Positions 1 to 14,189 of a stretch of 64,000 nt of DNA are shown in pieces (the first letter of the stretch is position 1; every line of letters begins with the position of its first letter). The notes beneath the pieces are model-generated. The model searched no databases. It saw nothing but the letters and a program-made list of their open reading frames with translations, and had not been told where the DNA came from. Made by a program: the position numbers and the translations under genes. Source of the stretch: Capsaspora owczarzaki ATCC 30864 (lineage: Eukaryota > Opisthokonta > Filasterea); the NCBI RefSeq assembly GCF_000151315.2, contig NW_011887292.1, positions 1,775,181 through 1,839,180 on the forward strand. Reading direction: 5' to 3'.

Positions 1-1407
1 ATCATTTCTCCGTCGAGCGTTACGACAGGCATCTCTTCGCCAGTTACGTATGGCCGTCTCTTCATGCTCGCCACGTCGTCGGGACTGGTGGTGCGGTCGT
101 TGCAGCGCGACTGGTTTGACATTAAAGCAACGAACGAGCAGTTGAGCACACTGCCGCTTCGTTTCCGCTTTGTCAGTCGCACTGCGGCAACTGGCACTGT
201 TGTCCACTATGGAGACAATGTTGCAATTGAAGAGGTCATTGTCACTGGCCAACTGAGTCCGTCCGACCAAGCAGCCTTGCTGCAACGAACGCGTTTCCAG
301 CGGATGGAGCCGCACTATCTCACCATCAACAGCGGCAATGGGTTGGTTCCCATCAGCCAGAATATGACTGTGCGCTCTCGTATGCTGACAGAGATTGGCG
401 ATCTGGAATGGACTGTTCACCTGTCTCGCAATCCGACCAGCACGAGCCTCTCGTCCGTCACTCCGCTGTTGTCGTACAGCCGGCAAGGAGACGATGTGCT
501 GAGCCGCACGTTGCTGTTTTCTGCGACAGTTGACCTGCTCGAGAGTGCCGGCGTTGACGACTTGAACACGTTGCAAGCTCGCTTGACGTTTAACGATCCC
601 GTCACTCGCGACTCGCCAATCGCCCAGTACCCAGGCCGCGACCGCCTCTCCACGATCACCGATGACGCCTTCCTGACCCGGCTCGATTTTGTCGTGCAGC
701 TGCTGCGTCCGACCACTGCCGGGCTTGCCTTACATCTGGCTTCCAGCTCGGACGCAATCCTGACGTCCGGAAATGCAGGCATTGCGCGAGAGGTGAAGAT
801 TTCCTCGGTGCGTATTTCAACCCGCGGTCGTTCCAGTACTGCCTACCAGTTTGTTATCAAGCTCGCCGAGCCAGCCCATGATGGCGACGTGCTGAGCGTT
901 TCTCTCAGTTCTCCAGAGCTGGTCAAGTCCACCAGCCAGGGTGTGTCTGTGGCTCCCGCTGACAACCAAGCCCTGTCCGAGCTTGTGCTTCCAGTTCGCT
1001 TCCAGCTGAGCAACAACTCGAGCATTGTGTTCCATTCCACTTCAAGCAACGGTGCCGAGACGACCGTGCCACTGACGTTTTCGACGGGTGTTGTGAATGC
1101 CGAGCGTGACTTCCCCTCGGTCTCTGACTTTGTCGTGACGGACAGTTCTTCGCCGGCGCGTCTTTTGACGATTGTTTCGGCGCAGTGCCAGGTTATGAAT
1201 GGGACTGGAAACGCGCTGGTGTTGGACTCTGTTCGGCACGAGGCAGACGTTCAATCGGGATGCGTGCATGTCCTTGTCGGAGTTGCGACCAGCGATCGCA
1301 TGCACCTCACCTTGCCCTTGTACATTGACGTCGTTCAGGCGCGTATCCGTGCGGCCCAACGTGTCGAATATGCCGAGCGGCGCCGTGTGGCGTTTTATGA
1401 TGAATGA
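1..1407 (+). CDS. Unrecognised beta-rich protein, 3' part of a gene truncated by the window edge
   Basis: The frame is open from base 1 to the TGA at 1405-1407, so the 5' end lies outside the window; the first ATG inside (64) is probably internal. At least 468 residues are visible. The sequence is rich in Ser, Thr, Val and Leu in short alternating hydrophobic stretches, as in stacked beta-sandwich domains of extracellular or lumenal proteins. It has few Cys and no obvious hydrophobic membrane segment before the stop, and ends in an Arg-rich tail (RIRAAQRVEYAERRR). Third codon positions are strongly G/C, as in neighbouring genes, so it is real coding sequence. I do not recognise the family. 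It converges on the ABCA gene, with 681 bases between the two stop codons. Confidence 0.75.
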   Translation: MISPSSVTTGISSPVTYGRLFMLATSSGLVVRSLQRDWFDIKATNEQLSTLPLRFRFVSRTAATGTVVHYGDNVAIEEVIVTGQLSPSDQAALLQRTRFQRMEPHYLTINSGNGLVPISQNMTVRSRMLTEIGDLEWTVHLSRNPTSTSLSSVTPLLSYSRQGDDVLSRTLLFSATVDLLESAGVDDLNTLQARLTFNDPVTRDSPIAQYPGRDRLSTITDDAFLTRLDFVVQLLRPTTAGLALHLASSSDAILTSGNAGIAREVKISSVRISTRGRSSTAYQFVIKLAEPAHDGDVLSVSLSSPELVKSTSQGVSVAPADNQALSELVLPVRFQLSNNSSIVFHSTSSNGAETTVPLTFSTGVVNAERDFPSVSDFVVTDSSSPARLLTIVSAQCQVMNGTGNALVLDSVRHEADVQSGCVHVLVGVATSDRMHLTLPLYIDVVQARIRAAQRVEYAERRRVAFYDE

Positions 1408-2088
1408 TGCTGGCGAGTGGTTTCTTCCATTGCTGTTTGCCGGATGATTGTTTCGAATAGGAGGTCATGGTCGAGCTAGCTCTAGTGTGCTTGACCCTGC
1501 TTTCTTTCTGGTGTCTTTGTTGGCTTTTTGTTTGTTTGTTTTTGTGCTTGACCCTTGCTTTCTTTGTTGTTGGTTGCGATTTTCTTTTGTTTGTTTGTTT
1601 GTTTGTTGGTTTGTCGTTCTGTGTTGCTGTCCTCCTGACTGTCAAGCACCTGACTCTATAAAATTTCTTGCGCGAGACTTGAGCCTTTTCAAAGGAATTT
1701 CACTCTGCATCATAATTCATCTCGAGCTTTCTGAACGCACTGCAAATGCTCGAACAAATGCCATGAAAATGGCGTTCGCCAGCTGAGGCGTGAGAATCCC
1801 ATCAGCAACGAGCCAGCACCTGTACTATCTACTGTAGTACGTTGGCCCAATGCTGGATGCGACCGACAGTTGCTTGCCCTGAGTCAGGTACACTCCTTCT
1901 GAAACAAAGAGTTGAGCTTGCCAGTGAGAAGTCAAGCAATCATGAGCAACAGATTCCTGTGAATCTACAAGCAAGATCAGATCGAAAACAGATGAACGCA
2001 TTTTGTTGTTCAAAGCACACCCAAAAACAAACAAACAAACAAACAAAACCAAATCAACACGAGATCAAAGAATAGCATTTGCTTTTTT
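1408..2088. other. Convergent intergenic region between two gene 3' ends
   Basis: This stretch holds the 3' flanks of the gene at 1-1407 and of the ABCA gene. It contains T-rich runs with repeated tttg units around 1530-1610 and a matching aaac-type repeat at 2027-2052. An isolated TATA-like tataaaa at 1658-1664 has no coding sequence downstream in the same direction. No gene was seen. Confidence 0.6.
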
Positions 2089-5000
2089 TTACTCGTCATC
2101 CTCTGTACGTTGACGCTTGGCAAATTCAATAAAGACTTGCTCGAGAGAGGTTTGGGACACGCCATAGTCTTCGATGGGGTACATGCGCTTGGCTTCCTCC
2201 ATCTTGGAAAAGATGAACGCCCAGGAGAGAGACTTGACTGCAGAGCTGCCCGACTGCTCGGGAGTCGCAATCTCGTAGTGCAGGGCACCCTGGTGCTCCT
2301 CCTTGAGAACAGCGCCGGGGAAGGTTTCGTGCACAAACTGCTTGACGGGGAAGGTGTCCGGCTCACGTGCGCCAGCAGAGAGATCGCGCTGCAGCTTGAC
2401 AGTCATCGTGTAGCCAGAGCCAAAGCGGTTCTTGAGGTGCTGCGGCGAGCCGATGCACTTGAACTCGCCGTTGACCATGATGGCCAGACGTGTGCAGAGT
2501 GCCTCGCACTCTTCCATGCTGTGCGAGGTCAGGATGATGGAGCGACCGTTGCGCATAATGCTCGAGATAAAGTCCCAGAGGAAGCGGCGACCAGCCACAT
2601 CAATGCCGGCGCTCATTTCGTCCAAAAAGACAATCGGCGGGTCGCCAATCAGCGCGAGGGCGGTGGACAGCTTGCGCTTGTTGCCACCACTGTACGTGCC
2701 GCAGTTCTTCTTGGCGTGCTTGGTCAGGTTCATGCGATCAATCAAAGAGTCGACAAGAGGGAGGACGGCGCTCTCTGGGACACCACGGAGGCGCGCGTAC
2801 AGCGCCAAGAGCTCGCGACCAGTCATCAGATCAATCAGGGCGTCAAACTGGGGGCAGTAGCCGATGCGGCGACGGACCTCTTCCTGCTGGTTGAGAATGC
2901 TAAAGCCGTCCATCATGGCATTGCCGGAAGAGACACTGGTATCGCCGGTGAGCATGCAGAAGGTGGTTGTTTTACCGGCGCCGTTGACACCAAGCAGACC
3001 GAAGCACTCGCCCGCAGGGATACCAACGCAAAGCTCATTCACGGCCACGAGCGTCGGGTTCTTCTTTGCTGCGGCACCCTGCGTCTTGAACAGCTTGGTC
3101 AGATTCTTGATGACAACAGTGTCACCCTTGCGTTCGGCCTCTCCAGAAACGACGCGACGGCGCTCGGCAGCAACGTCCGCGTCCTCGTTCTCGGTGGACA
3201 CACCAGCACCGGCAACAAGACGCGAAGGAACAAAGACGCGCAGCTCAATCAGAATGACCAGGACGAAAAGGACCAGACCCTCGACGAACATGAAGATAAA
3301 CTTGCGCGCGAGGCCAGGATCGGCCCAGTCAGACATCGAGTCCACCCAGTTGAAACCGGCTTCGTGGCACTTTTCGGCCACGATGGGGCTGATGCCACAG
3401 CTGGTGAGCAGCATGTAGTTTTGATAAATGTCCAAAAAGCCGCGGCCAAGACAGTAGTTGGGCAGGAGCAAAAAGACCCACTTGAGCTTCTCGTTCACAT
3501 CGACAAGGCCGAGCGACTGTTGGTCCAAGATGAAGGTCGCGATCAGCGAGCCAATGCCCGTGATGGAGTAGGCAAATACGGTAAACGAATAGGCGTTCAT
3601 GGGGAGCTTGAACAGGAACGAGAACAGGTACGTGAATGGCAGAATGGCCCAGCCGTACAAGAGCAAGAGCAGGAGCGCAAGGGCGAGATTTTCACCAGAG
3701 TAGCCGTCCACCTTGAAGCCGACAATGACAATCATGATGGCACTGACGGGCACGAGGTAGTTGGTCAAGTCCCAGAGGTAGGTGGACAGCCAGTACGAGA
3801 CAGCATCGACACCACTGATAAACTGCAAGTGCTTGGCCTTGGACGCGCGCTCTTGAACCAGGAAGAGAATGAACGACGAGGCAAGGAAGGACAGACCAAA
3901 CAGCACGTTGAAGCCGAGGGAGAGGGACGCGGCACTGTCTTGTGCCTGCAAGGCGGCTTCCTGGGCGTTCATCGGCATGGGGTAGTTTGTGGTTCGGATG
4001 GACATTGCCGGGGCAACCGTGCCGGCTGCATCAGCGAGCGTTTGGGCAATCGTGTTCAGCAGAGCGTTCGACATAATGTTTAGGAACATGGCGCCCGTGT
4101 GGTAGGCGTTGTTGTTGTAGAGCACAGTCGAGTACTGAGCGGTACCGGCCAGCGGGAAGCCAATGTCCGCAATGTTCGATGCGTCCTCCTCATAGTCGAG
4201 CAACATGCCATAGTTGTGGGCGTAAAAGTACGACACGTCCTTTGCAGTGGGTGTCTGGTGGAAAAAGTACGAAGCAATATCACTGGTACCGGATGGCAAG
4301 CTGTTGGACGCGTTCACAACTTGTGTGCCGGCAACAGTGTGCAGATACGAGCCAAAGTAGTGTCCGGTGGGGCGACCTGTCAGAGACTGGTCGGAAGCAT
4401 AGCGCGAGACAGTACCCGAGCCGAGATCGCTGGCCAGGAGCGTGAGTGACGGGTCGCTTGTGTTGGGAGGGAAGGAGCGCACCGACACGAGGGCAATCAG
4501 GACAAAGTACATGGGGAGGATGAGCTGCATGATGACTTGCTTCTTTTCGCGGTACGAAATCAGCATGCGCTTGCGCAGCAGAGCCTTGAACTGCTGGCGC
4601 TTGAGAGCAAAGCCCGTGGCATACTCGTTGCGGCTCGGTCCGTTGTCGTTCACGGGGATTAAGAGGTCCCGGTCAGAGTTCGAGCCGCTGCCTCGCCATT
4701 CGCTGTTGCCAGAGCCATAGCCACCGCCTGCAGCCAGGGTCTTGTCCTTCGACGCCTTGGCCTTCTCTTGCTCCTTGACCTCATCAATCGTCGTGTCAAA
4801 GCCCTCGCCGACCTTGAGGAAGACCTCCTCGAGCGTGGTAATGGACACGCCAAACGAGCCAATGCCAAGTTCGACCTTGCGATTTTCCAGCTCGGCAAAC
4901 AAGTTGGCAAAGTTGGGCGTCTCGCGTGTCGGCAACACGTAGGCCAGCTCGGCACCAACATCCGTGGCAAGAACGGCCGAGGCGACGTGCGACTTGACGA

Positions 5001-7873
5001 GGGCAGTAATCGAATTGACGTTGCAGCGGGGCTCCTTGACGAGCGTCATGTGGTAGCCAATGCCGTAGCGCGACTTGAGGAAGAGGGAGGAGCCAAGGCA
5101 GCGGAGCTGGCCTTCAGCCATGATGGCGATGCGATCGCCCATAATGTCGGCCTCGTCCATGTAGTGCGTGGTCAGCAGGATGGTACGACGGGCCTTGTGA
5201 CGCAAAAGCAAGTCCCAAGTGGCACGGCGAGCGTAAGGGTCCATGCCGGCAGTGGGTTCGTCGAGAATGACAACGCGCGAGCCACCAATGAGAGCAATGG
5301 CAACCGAGAGCTTGCGCTTCATTCCGCCAGAAAGAGCCTGCGACTGATAGTTGGTCTTGTCCGTAAAGCCAAGGTCGCTAATCATCTCGGTGATTTCGCG
5401 CTCGAGCTGCGACTTGTCGACACCCTTGAGCGACGCGTAAAAGTCGAGATGCTCGTGAACGGTCATTGAGTCAAAGAGAATATCGTGCTGCGGGCAGAGG
5501 CCAAGCGAGTCTCGCGCGCGGTTGCTGCTGGTCGTGATGTCATAGCCGTCAACGTACGCGGTGCCGGAGGTGGCGGGAATCATGCCGGTGATGATGGACA
5601 TGGTCGTCGTCTTGCCAGCACCATTGTGGCCAAGCAAGGCCGTAATCTGGCCCTCGTACATGTTGAGGCTCAGATTGCGCACGGCCGTCTTCTTGTCAGC
5701 GTACGTCTTGGTCAGGTTGTCAATGCGAATGCCCGCCTTCAGGCCGGATGGCTCGGCTTCAAAGTTCTTTGGGTCGGCGTCGGCAGGAATGGAATCCGAC
5801 TGATCAAGCTGGTCGGACGAGCCACGAAGAGGAGTGCGAGCGCTCGTGCTCATCGGGACATTGTTCGAGGAACGAGCCGAGCCAAACCAGTACGAGCGTT
5901 GGAACGGAAAGTACCAGCGCTGGGGGATGCCGTACTCGCCAGGGTAGATACCCTCAATGTACCATGCCAGCACGAGGTACAGGATGGCGTCAAAGAAAAA
6001 CATGCCCATCACAGTGCCGAGCGTAATGTTGTCATCCACCGTGGCGGGCGTGTGGAGGTTGCTCCAGGTCGCACCAACGCCCTGAGACTCCAAACTGGCC
6101 ATGATGGTGGCGCCGATACCCACGCAAGTGGATGAAAGCACGCAAGCGCCCGTCTTCACACCCGCACTCAAGTCGTCGTATCGGGGATCGATGAAAAAGT
6201 ACGGAACGTAGGCGAAAAAGTAAATGATGGTGCCGAAGGCCGCAGCAATCTTGGCGCGCTGGAAGAAGACGCTAATCAAGAACGAGAAGGAGATGGTTGC
6301 GATGCAAAAGAGCCAGAAGAAGACGAAAAGGAGGAAGGCGTCAGAGTTGGGCAAAATATCGCCAGTCTTGACAACGATGGTTACAATGACCACCGAGATG
6401 GTCAGATAGATCAAGCTCTTGATAAACCAGCCGAGCCAATTGACCCAGTTGCGGAGGCCCATCATCTTCATGGCCTCACGAAGGCGGCGCTCCTTTTCGA
6501 ACACAATCTGACGGACGATCGACTGGCAGGGGAACATCCACGACAGAATCATGAAGAGCGGCAGCGTGCCGGCAACGGCAAACTGGAAGGGATCGTCATT
6601 GTACTGGGGGTACGGGAATTGCTGAATGTACGACAGCACTGGTGGGACGACCGACGGGCCCGACGACGTAAAGTTGGCAGCAGGGAAGACAATGTCAGCC
6701 GACACGTTGGTCAAAATGTGCATGACGGCGCGGTCGACAAAGCTTTGGAGAAAGTAAAAGCCAGAGCACAAGTAGGCGTTGTCGGTGCGGGGACCCACGT
6801 CCGCAAACTGGGGCTTTTGGTTCTTGGTGTACCACGTATTCTTGTCGTTGTCGGCAGCCGCAGGAGGGAAACGAATGTCGTACGACACATCGTTGAGCAA
6901 TGTGTGGCCAGCGCCCAGTCCGTGAAAGACAAGACCAACAACAAAATTGTCGGCGTTGGGTCCATTCACAGTGTCGGAAATCATGTCGTTCACGTTAGCA
7001 TAGCCGTGGAAGGTAAAGCCCGTTGCATTTCCGAGGACTTGCATGACGCGGTCCACATCGCCTCCGATGGGCGTGTAGCCAACAAATGCGTTGGCCTCGT
7101 AAAAGTTGGACAGGTAGTAGTTAAAGTTGGAGCCGCATGTCTTGAGCAGCTGAGCGCGCGCCCCGCTGTTGTTCGGGAGATCGTCGATGATTTGGATAGG
7201 GGTGAGGTGAGTCGGGATGCTGCCAAAGATTTCTGCGGGACAGGACAAAACAAAACAACAACACAAAGTGAGAAGATTTCCCTCGAGTTCCACAGTCGAG
7301 CGCATTCACCAACAGGTTGCATCGAGTCATCCCCACCACCACCACCACCACCACCACCACCACCACCACCACCCGACCAACCAGTTCGCACAAGCAGCGA
7401 GTGCAGCGGTTTTATGGTGGCACAGTGCGTGACGCTGCTCGGTTCTGTGTGATGAATGGGCAAGCTGAGCCTTCCCCCGTCAACTCTCTCCCTCTCTCTC
7501 CCTCTCGTCATCTCGTTCACTTCCACATTGTGGACATTGCTCTCGTTAGTTGTGCTTGGAATGTAGGGGGGGGGGAGGGCAAGTGAGCGAGACAGGAGCC
7601 AATCAAGCAAACCAACGCACCAGCGGGCTCTTCGCTTTGGGAGATGACTTGGCGGATGACGACGAGGATGGCAAAGAAGACCACGGGAAGTAGCAATTCG
7701 ACGATGGTGCCGACCTTGCGTCGTTTCTATTCCATTGTTCAACATGAGCGTTTGGTGAGCGGAGCGCGAGGACACAGCAACGACACTCAAGCCAAAAGGG
7801 CAGAATTGCGGACCTGCAGCACATAGTTCTTCCAGAGAACGAGCTTGAGCTGCTTGGCCACAGACGTAGTCAT
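2089..7873 (-). CDS. Full-length ABCA-family (ABC1-type) lipid transporter
   Basis: Probable membrane lipid exporter or flippase of the ABCA family. Exons read 7814-7873, 7621-7726 and 2089-7232 (1769 residues). Exon 1 starts with ATG and encodes LVLWKNYVLQ, joined in phase to KRRKVGTIVELLLPVV; this is the conserved ABCA N-terminus before the first membrane helix, which fixes both small exons. The order is: helix, large extracytoplasmic loop, membrane block, NBD1 (about residues 545-790), second membrane half with its own loop, NBD2 (about 1425-1650). NBD1 has Walker A GHNGAGKTTT, signature LSGGMKRK and Walker B ILDEPTAGMD. NBD2 has GVNGAGKTTT, YSGGNKRK and the unusual FLDEMSAGID, with Met for the usual Pro. 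Intron 2 (388 nt) holds a CAC/GTG microsatellite. Family assignment is secure; the substrate is unknown. Confidence 0.93.
7331..7373. repeat. (CAC)n microsatellite in ABCA intron 2
   Basis: About 14 perfect CAC/GTG triplets lie inside the second intron of the ABCA gene and do not enter coding sequence. Confidence 0.9.
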
Positions 7874-9683
7874 TGTGCAGCAAAGCAAACAGCAGGATCA
7901 AAAGAGCAAAGAACAAGAAGAAGAAGAAGAAGAAGAAGAAGAAGAAAAAAGAAAAAAGAAAATGAGCAAAAGTAAAAAAAAAAAACAAAGAAAGACTGAG
8001 GTAGAAAATACAAAGCAAAATACACTCAAAAAAAAAAAAAAAATAAAAAATGAAATCCGCGTTTTTGGGTTGAAAATCTTCCCCGGCTTCACATGACTGC
8101 TCGGGGCGGGCTAATTTGGTGGGGCCTTGTGCCTTTCTCGCAGCAACGCTTTGCTCATCATTGCTTCACCATGGGAAAAACACAACACACTGGATGGTAG
8201 GAGAGTGGGAGTGTGCTGGGTTTCGGGCGGGGGGGGGGAGAGAGAGAGAGAGGGAGACGAGAGAGGCAAACAAGGAGGCAAACCAGGAACAACAAAATGG
8301 ATCAACAAACACATGGCGATGCGAACTTGTCGCGGTTGTGTGCAACGCGAAGCGAGGGCCCAACAAGCTGAGGATTTTGCTCGTGGTGACCAGGAGAACA
8401 TGTAGCACAAACAGTCAAAGAAAACGGTGGTCGGCGAACAAGGTGATCACAAGGCCAATACGATACGAATTGGTGGTGGTGGAATGGCGATTGGGAAAAT
8501 CTCGCGTGGGTTGGCGCGATGATGACGTTCCCTCCGCTGTGAACGAATTCGAAACCGAGACAACGGACTCGTGAGTACTCCAATCACGCCACATACGGCT
8601 TCTTGCATCTACTCGCTGAAATGAGGGCGGGAGCGAGGCTTATACGCGAAAAAATCACCTGGCGGGGCAATGATTTTCCCATGCACAATTTCAATTGGTA
8701 CTGTTTCTATCTACTTCTAGGTTTTTGTTGTTTATCGCAATAACCGTCTCGTTGTTGCTATTCTTGGACAAGAAATACTGAACAATCACTCGGAATCATT
8801 TGGAGGACGAGGTTGGAAACACTGGACAAAAACAGTCAAAAAACACACAGGTCAGTGCTTCAAACGTGCTCCCGATGGAGCGGCTTGGTCGCGCGATATG
8901 ATGAAAGCAACCGGCGTGCCAAGAACAGCGACGACTGGCGGTCGGGGCGTCGGTAGCACGCGACAAAAGGTCAACCGAGTTGACCGAAACCGAACGAGAC
9001 ATGGCGCAAAACAGAATGCTCCACTCGGAGGAAACACAGCTCTCGAGGTATGTTTGGCTGCCAGAGCCAGGTGCTACCAACCAACGCGAAACCGGCAACA
9101 GCTGTCACAGGTCGCCAGAGTCGGGATGGGAGCTGGAAGGAGCAAGCGTTGAAAACATGGCGCCGACCTTCAACAACGCCAGCCCAAACCAGCTTGCTTT
9201 CCTGCCTCACTCCCAAGCCCCCCCCCGTTTCCACCTCGTGTCTTTGATATTCGCTCGAGCGTGTCCGCTTGCTATCGTTGCAGGTCTCCAGAGTTGGGAT
9301 GTGCGCGGGGAAGGCTCAAAACTTGCAACTCCAACTGAACCATCGTGCTTTCCTGTCTCACCCGCCGTTCCCTCCGCCGTGTCTTTGTGTTTTTTTTTGT
9401 TTTTTGGTTTTTGCTCTAGCATTTCCGCTCGCTGTCGTTGCTCATCTGATGCAACAGGTGTGCGACCGATCCACTGCTCCACTCCACCCAACGGTCGAAC
9501 GTTTTTATTCAACAGCTCTATCATTTCACCTTTTTTCAACTTTTCAATTTTTTTTTTTTCAAATTGACAGCCGGAATCATTGCCCAATACCGCCTGTCCT
9601 CCTTTTTTTCCCCCCCCCCTTCCCATTCAGACTCGCCAACAACCTCTTAGTCTCGGAAAATCACTACACTCCATCCACCTTCA
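7874..9683. promoter_or_regulatory. Divergent upstream region of the ABCA and tyrosine-kinase genes
   Basis: This 1.8 kb lies between two divergent start codons. It starts with a GAA microsatellite (about 7915-7946) and A-runs (to about 8050). A G-run followed by GA repeats sits near 8229-8252. A diverged tandem duplication lies at about 9110-9443, and T/C-rich tracts precede the kinase start (9540-9640). Open frames here lack the G/C third-position bias of real genes. No gene was recognised; part is probably 5' UTR. Confidence 0.6.
9110..9443 (+). repeat. Diverged tandem duplication (about 170 bp) upstream of the tyrosine-kinase gene
   Basis: Copy A runs about 9110-9282 and copy B about 9283-9443. 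Matching blocks occur in the same order: a start like ggtcgccagagtcgggatg versus ggtctccagagttgggatg, then gctttcctgcctcac versus gctttcctgtctcac, then cgtgtctttg, then a shared end close to tccgcttgctatcgttgc versus tccgctcgctgtcgttgc. The spacer between blocks has diverged, and copy B carries an extra T-run, so the duplication is not recent. Confidence 0.65.
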
Positions 9684-12330
<2,647 letters not shown>

Positions 12331-12582
12331 AGGCGTTGCGTGATGGTAGATGGGTTTGAACTAGCACATTTGTCTCTTATTTTCGCAAATTTCTTTTTTT
12401 TTCTCTTTTTTTCTTGCTTTTCGAACAAGTTTCTACACACGACACAACAAGCAAAACAAAAAAAAAATCAACAAACTTCTGGATACGAAATATAAGAGTT
12501 GCTCAACGGGGGTGGGTGGAGGAGAGGAGAATGAGTGGGGAGAGTGGGGGATCGATACTCTGGTGTTTGAGCGACGACAGCA

Positions 12583-13259
12583 TTATTGCTGGCTGGCCAT
12601 AGCAGACACAGGCTTGGAGGCAGCGGCTAAGGCTGACCGGGGCTGGTTGTTGGGATCGGTCATTTCCAGAATCCAAGGATGAACCATTGCCTGCTCGAGC
12701 GGCATGCGCTCGCTAGGATTGAGTCGCATCAGCTTGGACATGAAATCTCGTGCGCCAGCGCTGACGGTTGACGGGAAGACGAGATCTCCGCGGCGGATGC
12801 GCAGGTAGGTTGAAGGCTCATCTTCGGCGTAGAACGGGGGTGATCCGACGAGAAACTCGTAACACAAGACCCCGAGCGACCACAAGTCGACGCGGTAGTC
12901 GTAGTCGCCGCGATCAACCATTTCCGGAGGCAGATAGTCCAATGTCCCGCAAAGTGTATCTCGTCTGTGCGTAAAGAAAAAAAAAATCCCAAAACGGGTT
13001 GCAAGCGGCAGCGTAAGTTTGCGTGTTTGGTATTTGTTTGCTCGCAAGTTCGATTACCAACCAAAGAATGGCTCCACGGCTACAAAGCCACTCACCGGTT
13101 GGAAGTATGCACCGACCAGCCGAAATCGGCAATCTTCAAATCTCCACGCAGTCCAAGCAGCACGTTTTCCGGCTTGATATCGCGATGAATGACATTTTTG
13201 CCGTGGCAGTACTTGAGAGCACGGGCGAGTTGCAAAATGTACTGTCGATTTTTTTTTTT

Positions 13260-13309
<50 letters not shown>

Positions 13310-14189
13310 GGAAATCAGCAAATCCTAGTCAGAAACATTAAACACACGCTGCAGCGCCGCGCTGTCGGATTCCTGACTTACGCTTGCAGTTCGTGGTTCG
13401 GAGAATCGCTGCTCCTTGCGCAGTTCCTTGAACAGCTCGCCACGAGGAGCATACTCTAGGATGAGGTAGACACGCTTCTCGTCATGAAAATAGCCATACA
13501 TGCGCAAGATATTTGGGTGCCTATATCCCATTGCAATTCAATGCACATTGAGGAGAGTGTGAGTAACCAGAGAATCTACACACTGCACAGGCGGATTCAT
13601 CCCAGACAAAAGCATTACCGCAGGTGGGACTGAATTTCGACTTCACGCCGCAACTGGTGCTCGACACCAATCCTCTGCAACTGATTCTTGTACAGCACCT
13701 TGAGTGCAACAATGTACTTGGACGACTTTTCACGTGCCAAGTACACGTTACCAAACTTGCCTCGACCAAGTGGTCGGCCAATTTCAAAGTCGGTGATTTG
13801 CCACCGACGCTTGCCGTCTGGACCTGCAGTCGGCGCTTCCCCGGCAGCCGTTGGTGTGGAGCTTGCCGATGAGGTTTGGGCAAATGTAGTAGTAGTAGTA
13901 GTAGTCGTGGTACTAGTGGGCGCAGCAGCAGTCGAGGTTGTTTCCAGTTTGACAGGTCGGCCCGTGTTGGCTCCAGCTTGAGGAGCATGAATGGTGCCCA
14001 GCGGTGCGCGAGGCTCGTATTGTGTGTTCAGAGCGTTGAGAGCGGCTGATGTGGTTCCAATATAAGCCCTTGCGCTCTACGCGAGTGTGACAATCACAAA
14101 CCAAGGCAAAGTGAGCGCGTTGTAAAACAAAACAAAAGTGATTCAAAATTCAAACATGAAAAGCAAACGGCGGCGGCAGCAGCAAGCAT
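12583..14189 (-). CDS. AURK: Aurora-family mitotic Ser/Thr kinase
   Basis: Exons, 5' to 3': 14169-14189 (tentative), 13619-14076, 13382-13520, 13096-13241, 12583-12964; 381 residues in this model. Aurora is unmistakable: [66 protein letters not shown] and the T-loop [16 protein letters not shown]. The N-terminal extension (about 105 residues) is Thr/Ala-rich with a run of eight Thr, and is probably disordered. The first coding exon (MLAAAAA) is the only weak part: no in-frame Met precedes the kinase domain in exon 2, and the chosen donor (gtttgc) is the best in-phase option. Role: chromosome segregation and cytokinesis by homology. It is convergent with the tyrosine kinase, with 252 bases between stops. 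Confidence 0.92.
13249..13310. repeat. T-run plus (TTG)n in an Aurora intron
   Basis: About 12 T bases are followed by about 16 TTG triplets. On the coding strand this is CAA repeats followed by an A-run, immediately upstream of the acceptor at 13242. It does not alter coding sequence. Confidence 0.9.

Noticed and set aside
1658-1664. TATA box (tataaaa) after the first gene
   Set aside because: No gene follows on the plus strand; the next coding region is the convergent ABCA gene.
2110-4083. 657-codon open frame on the plus strand
   Set aside because: It lies antisense to the second half of the ABCA gene; the G/C third-position bias of the real gene keeps the opposite strand open. No family motif.
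8116-8574. Open frame of about 150 codons in the ABCA/kinase divergent region
   Set aside because: Arg/Glu-rich through a GA repeat, no third-position G/C bias, no conserved motif.
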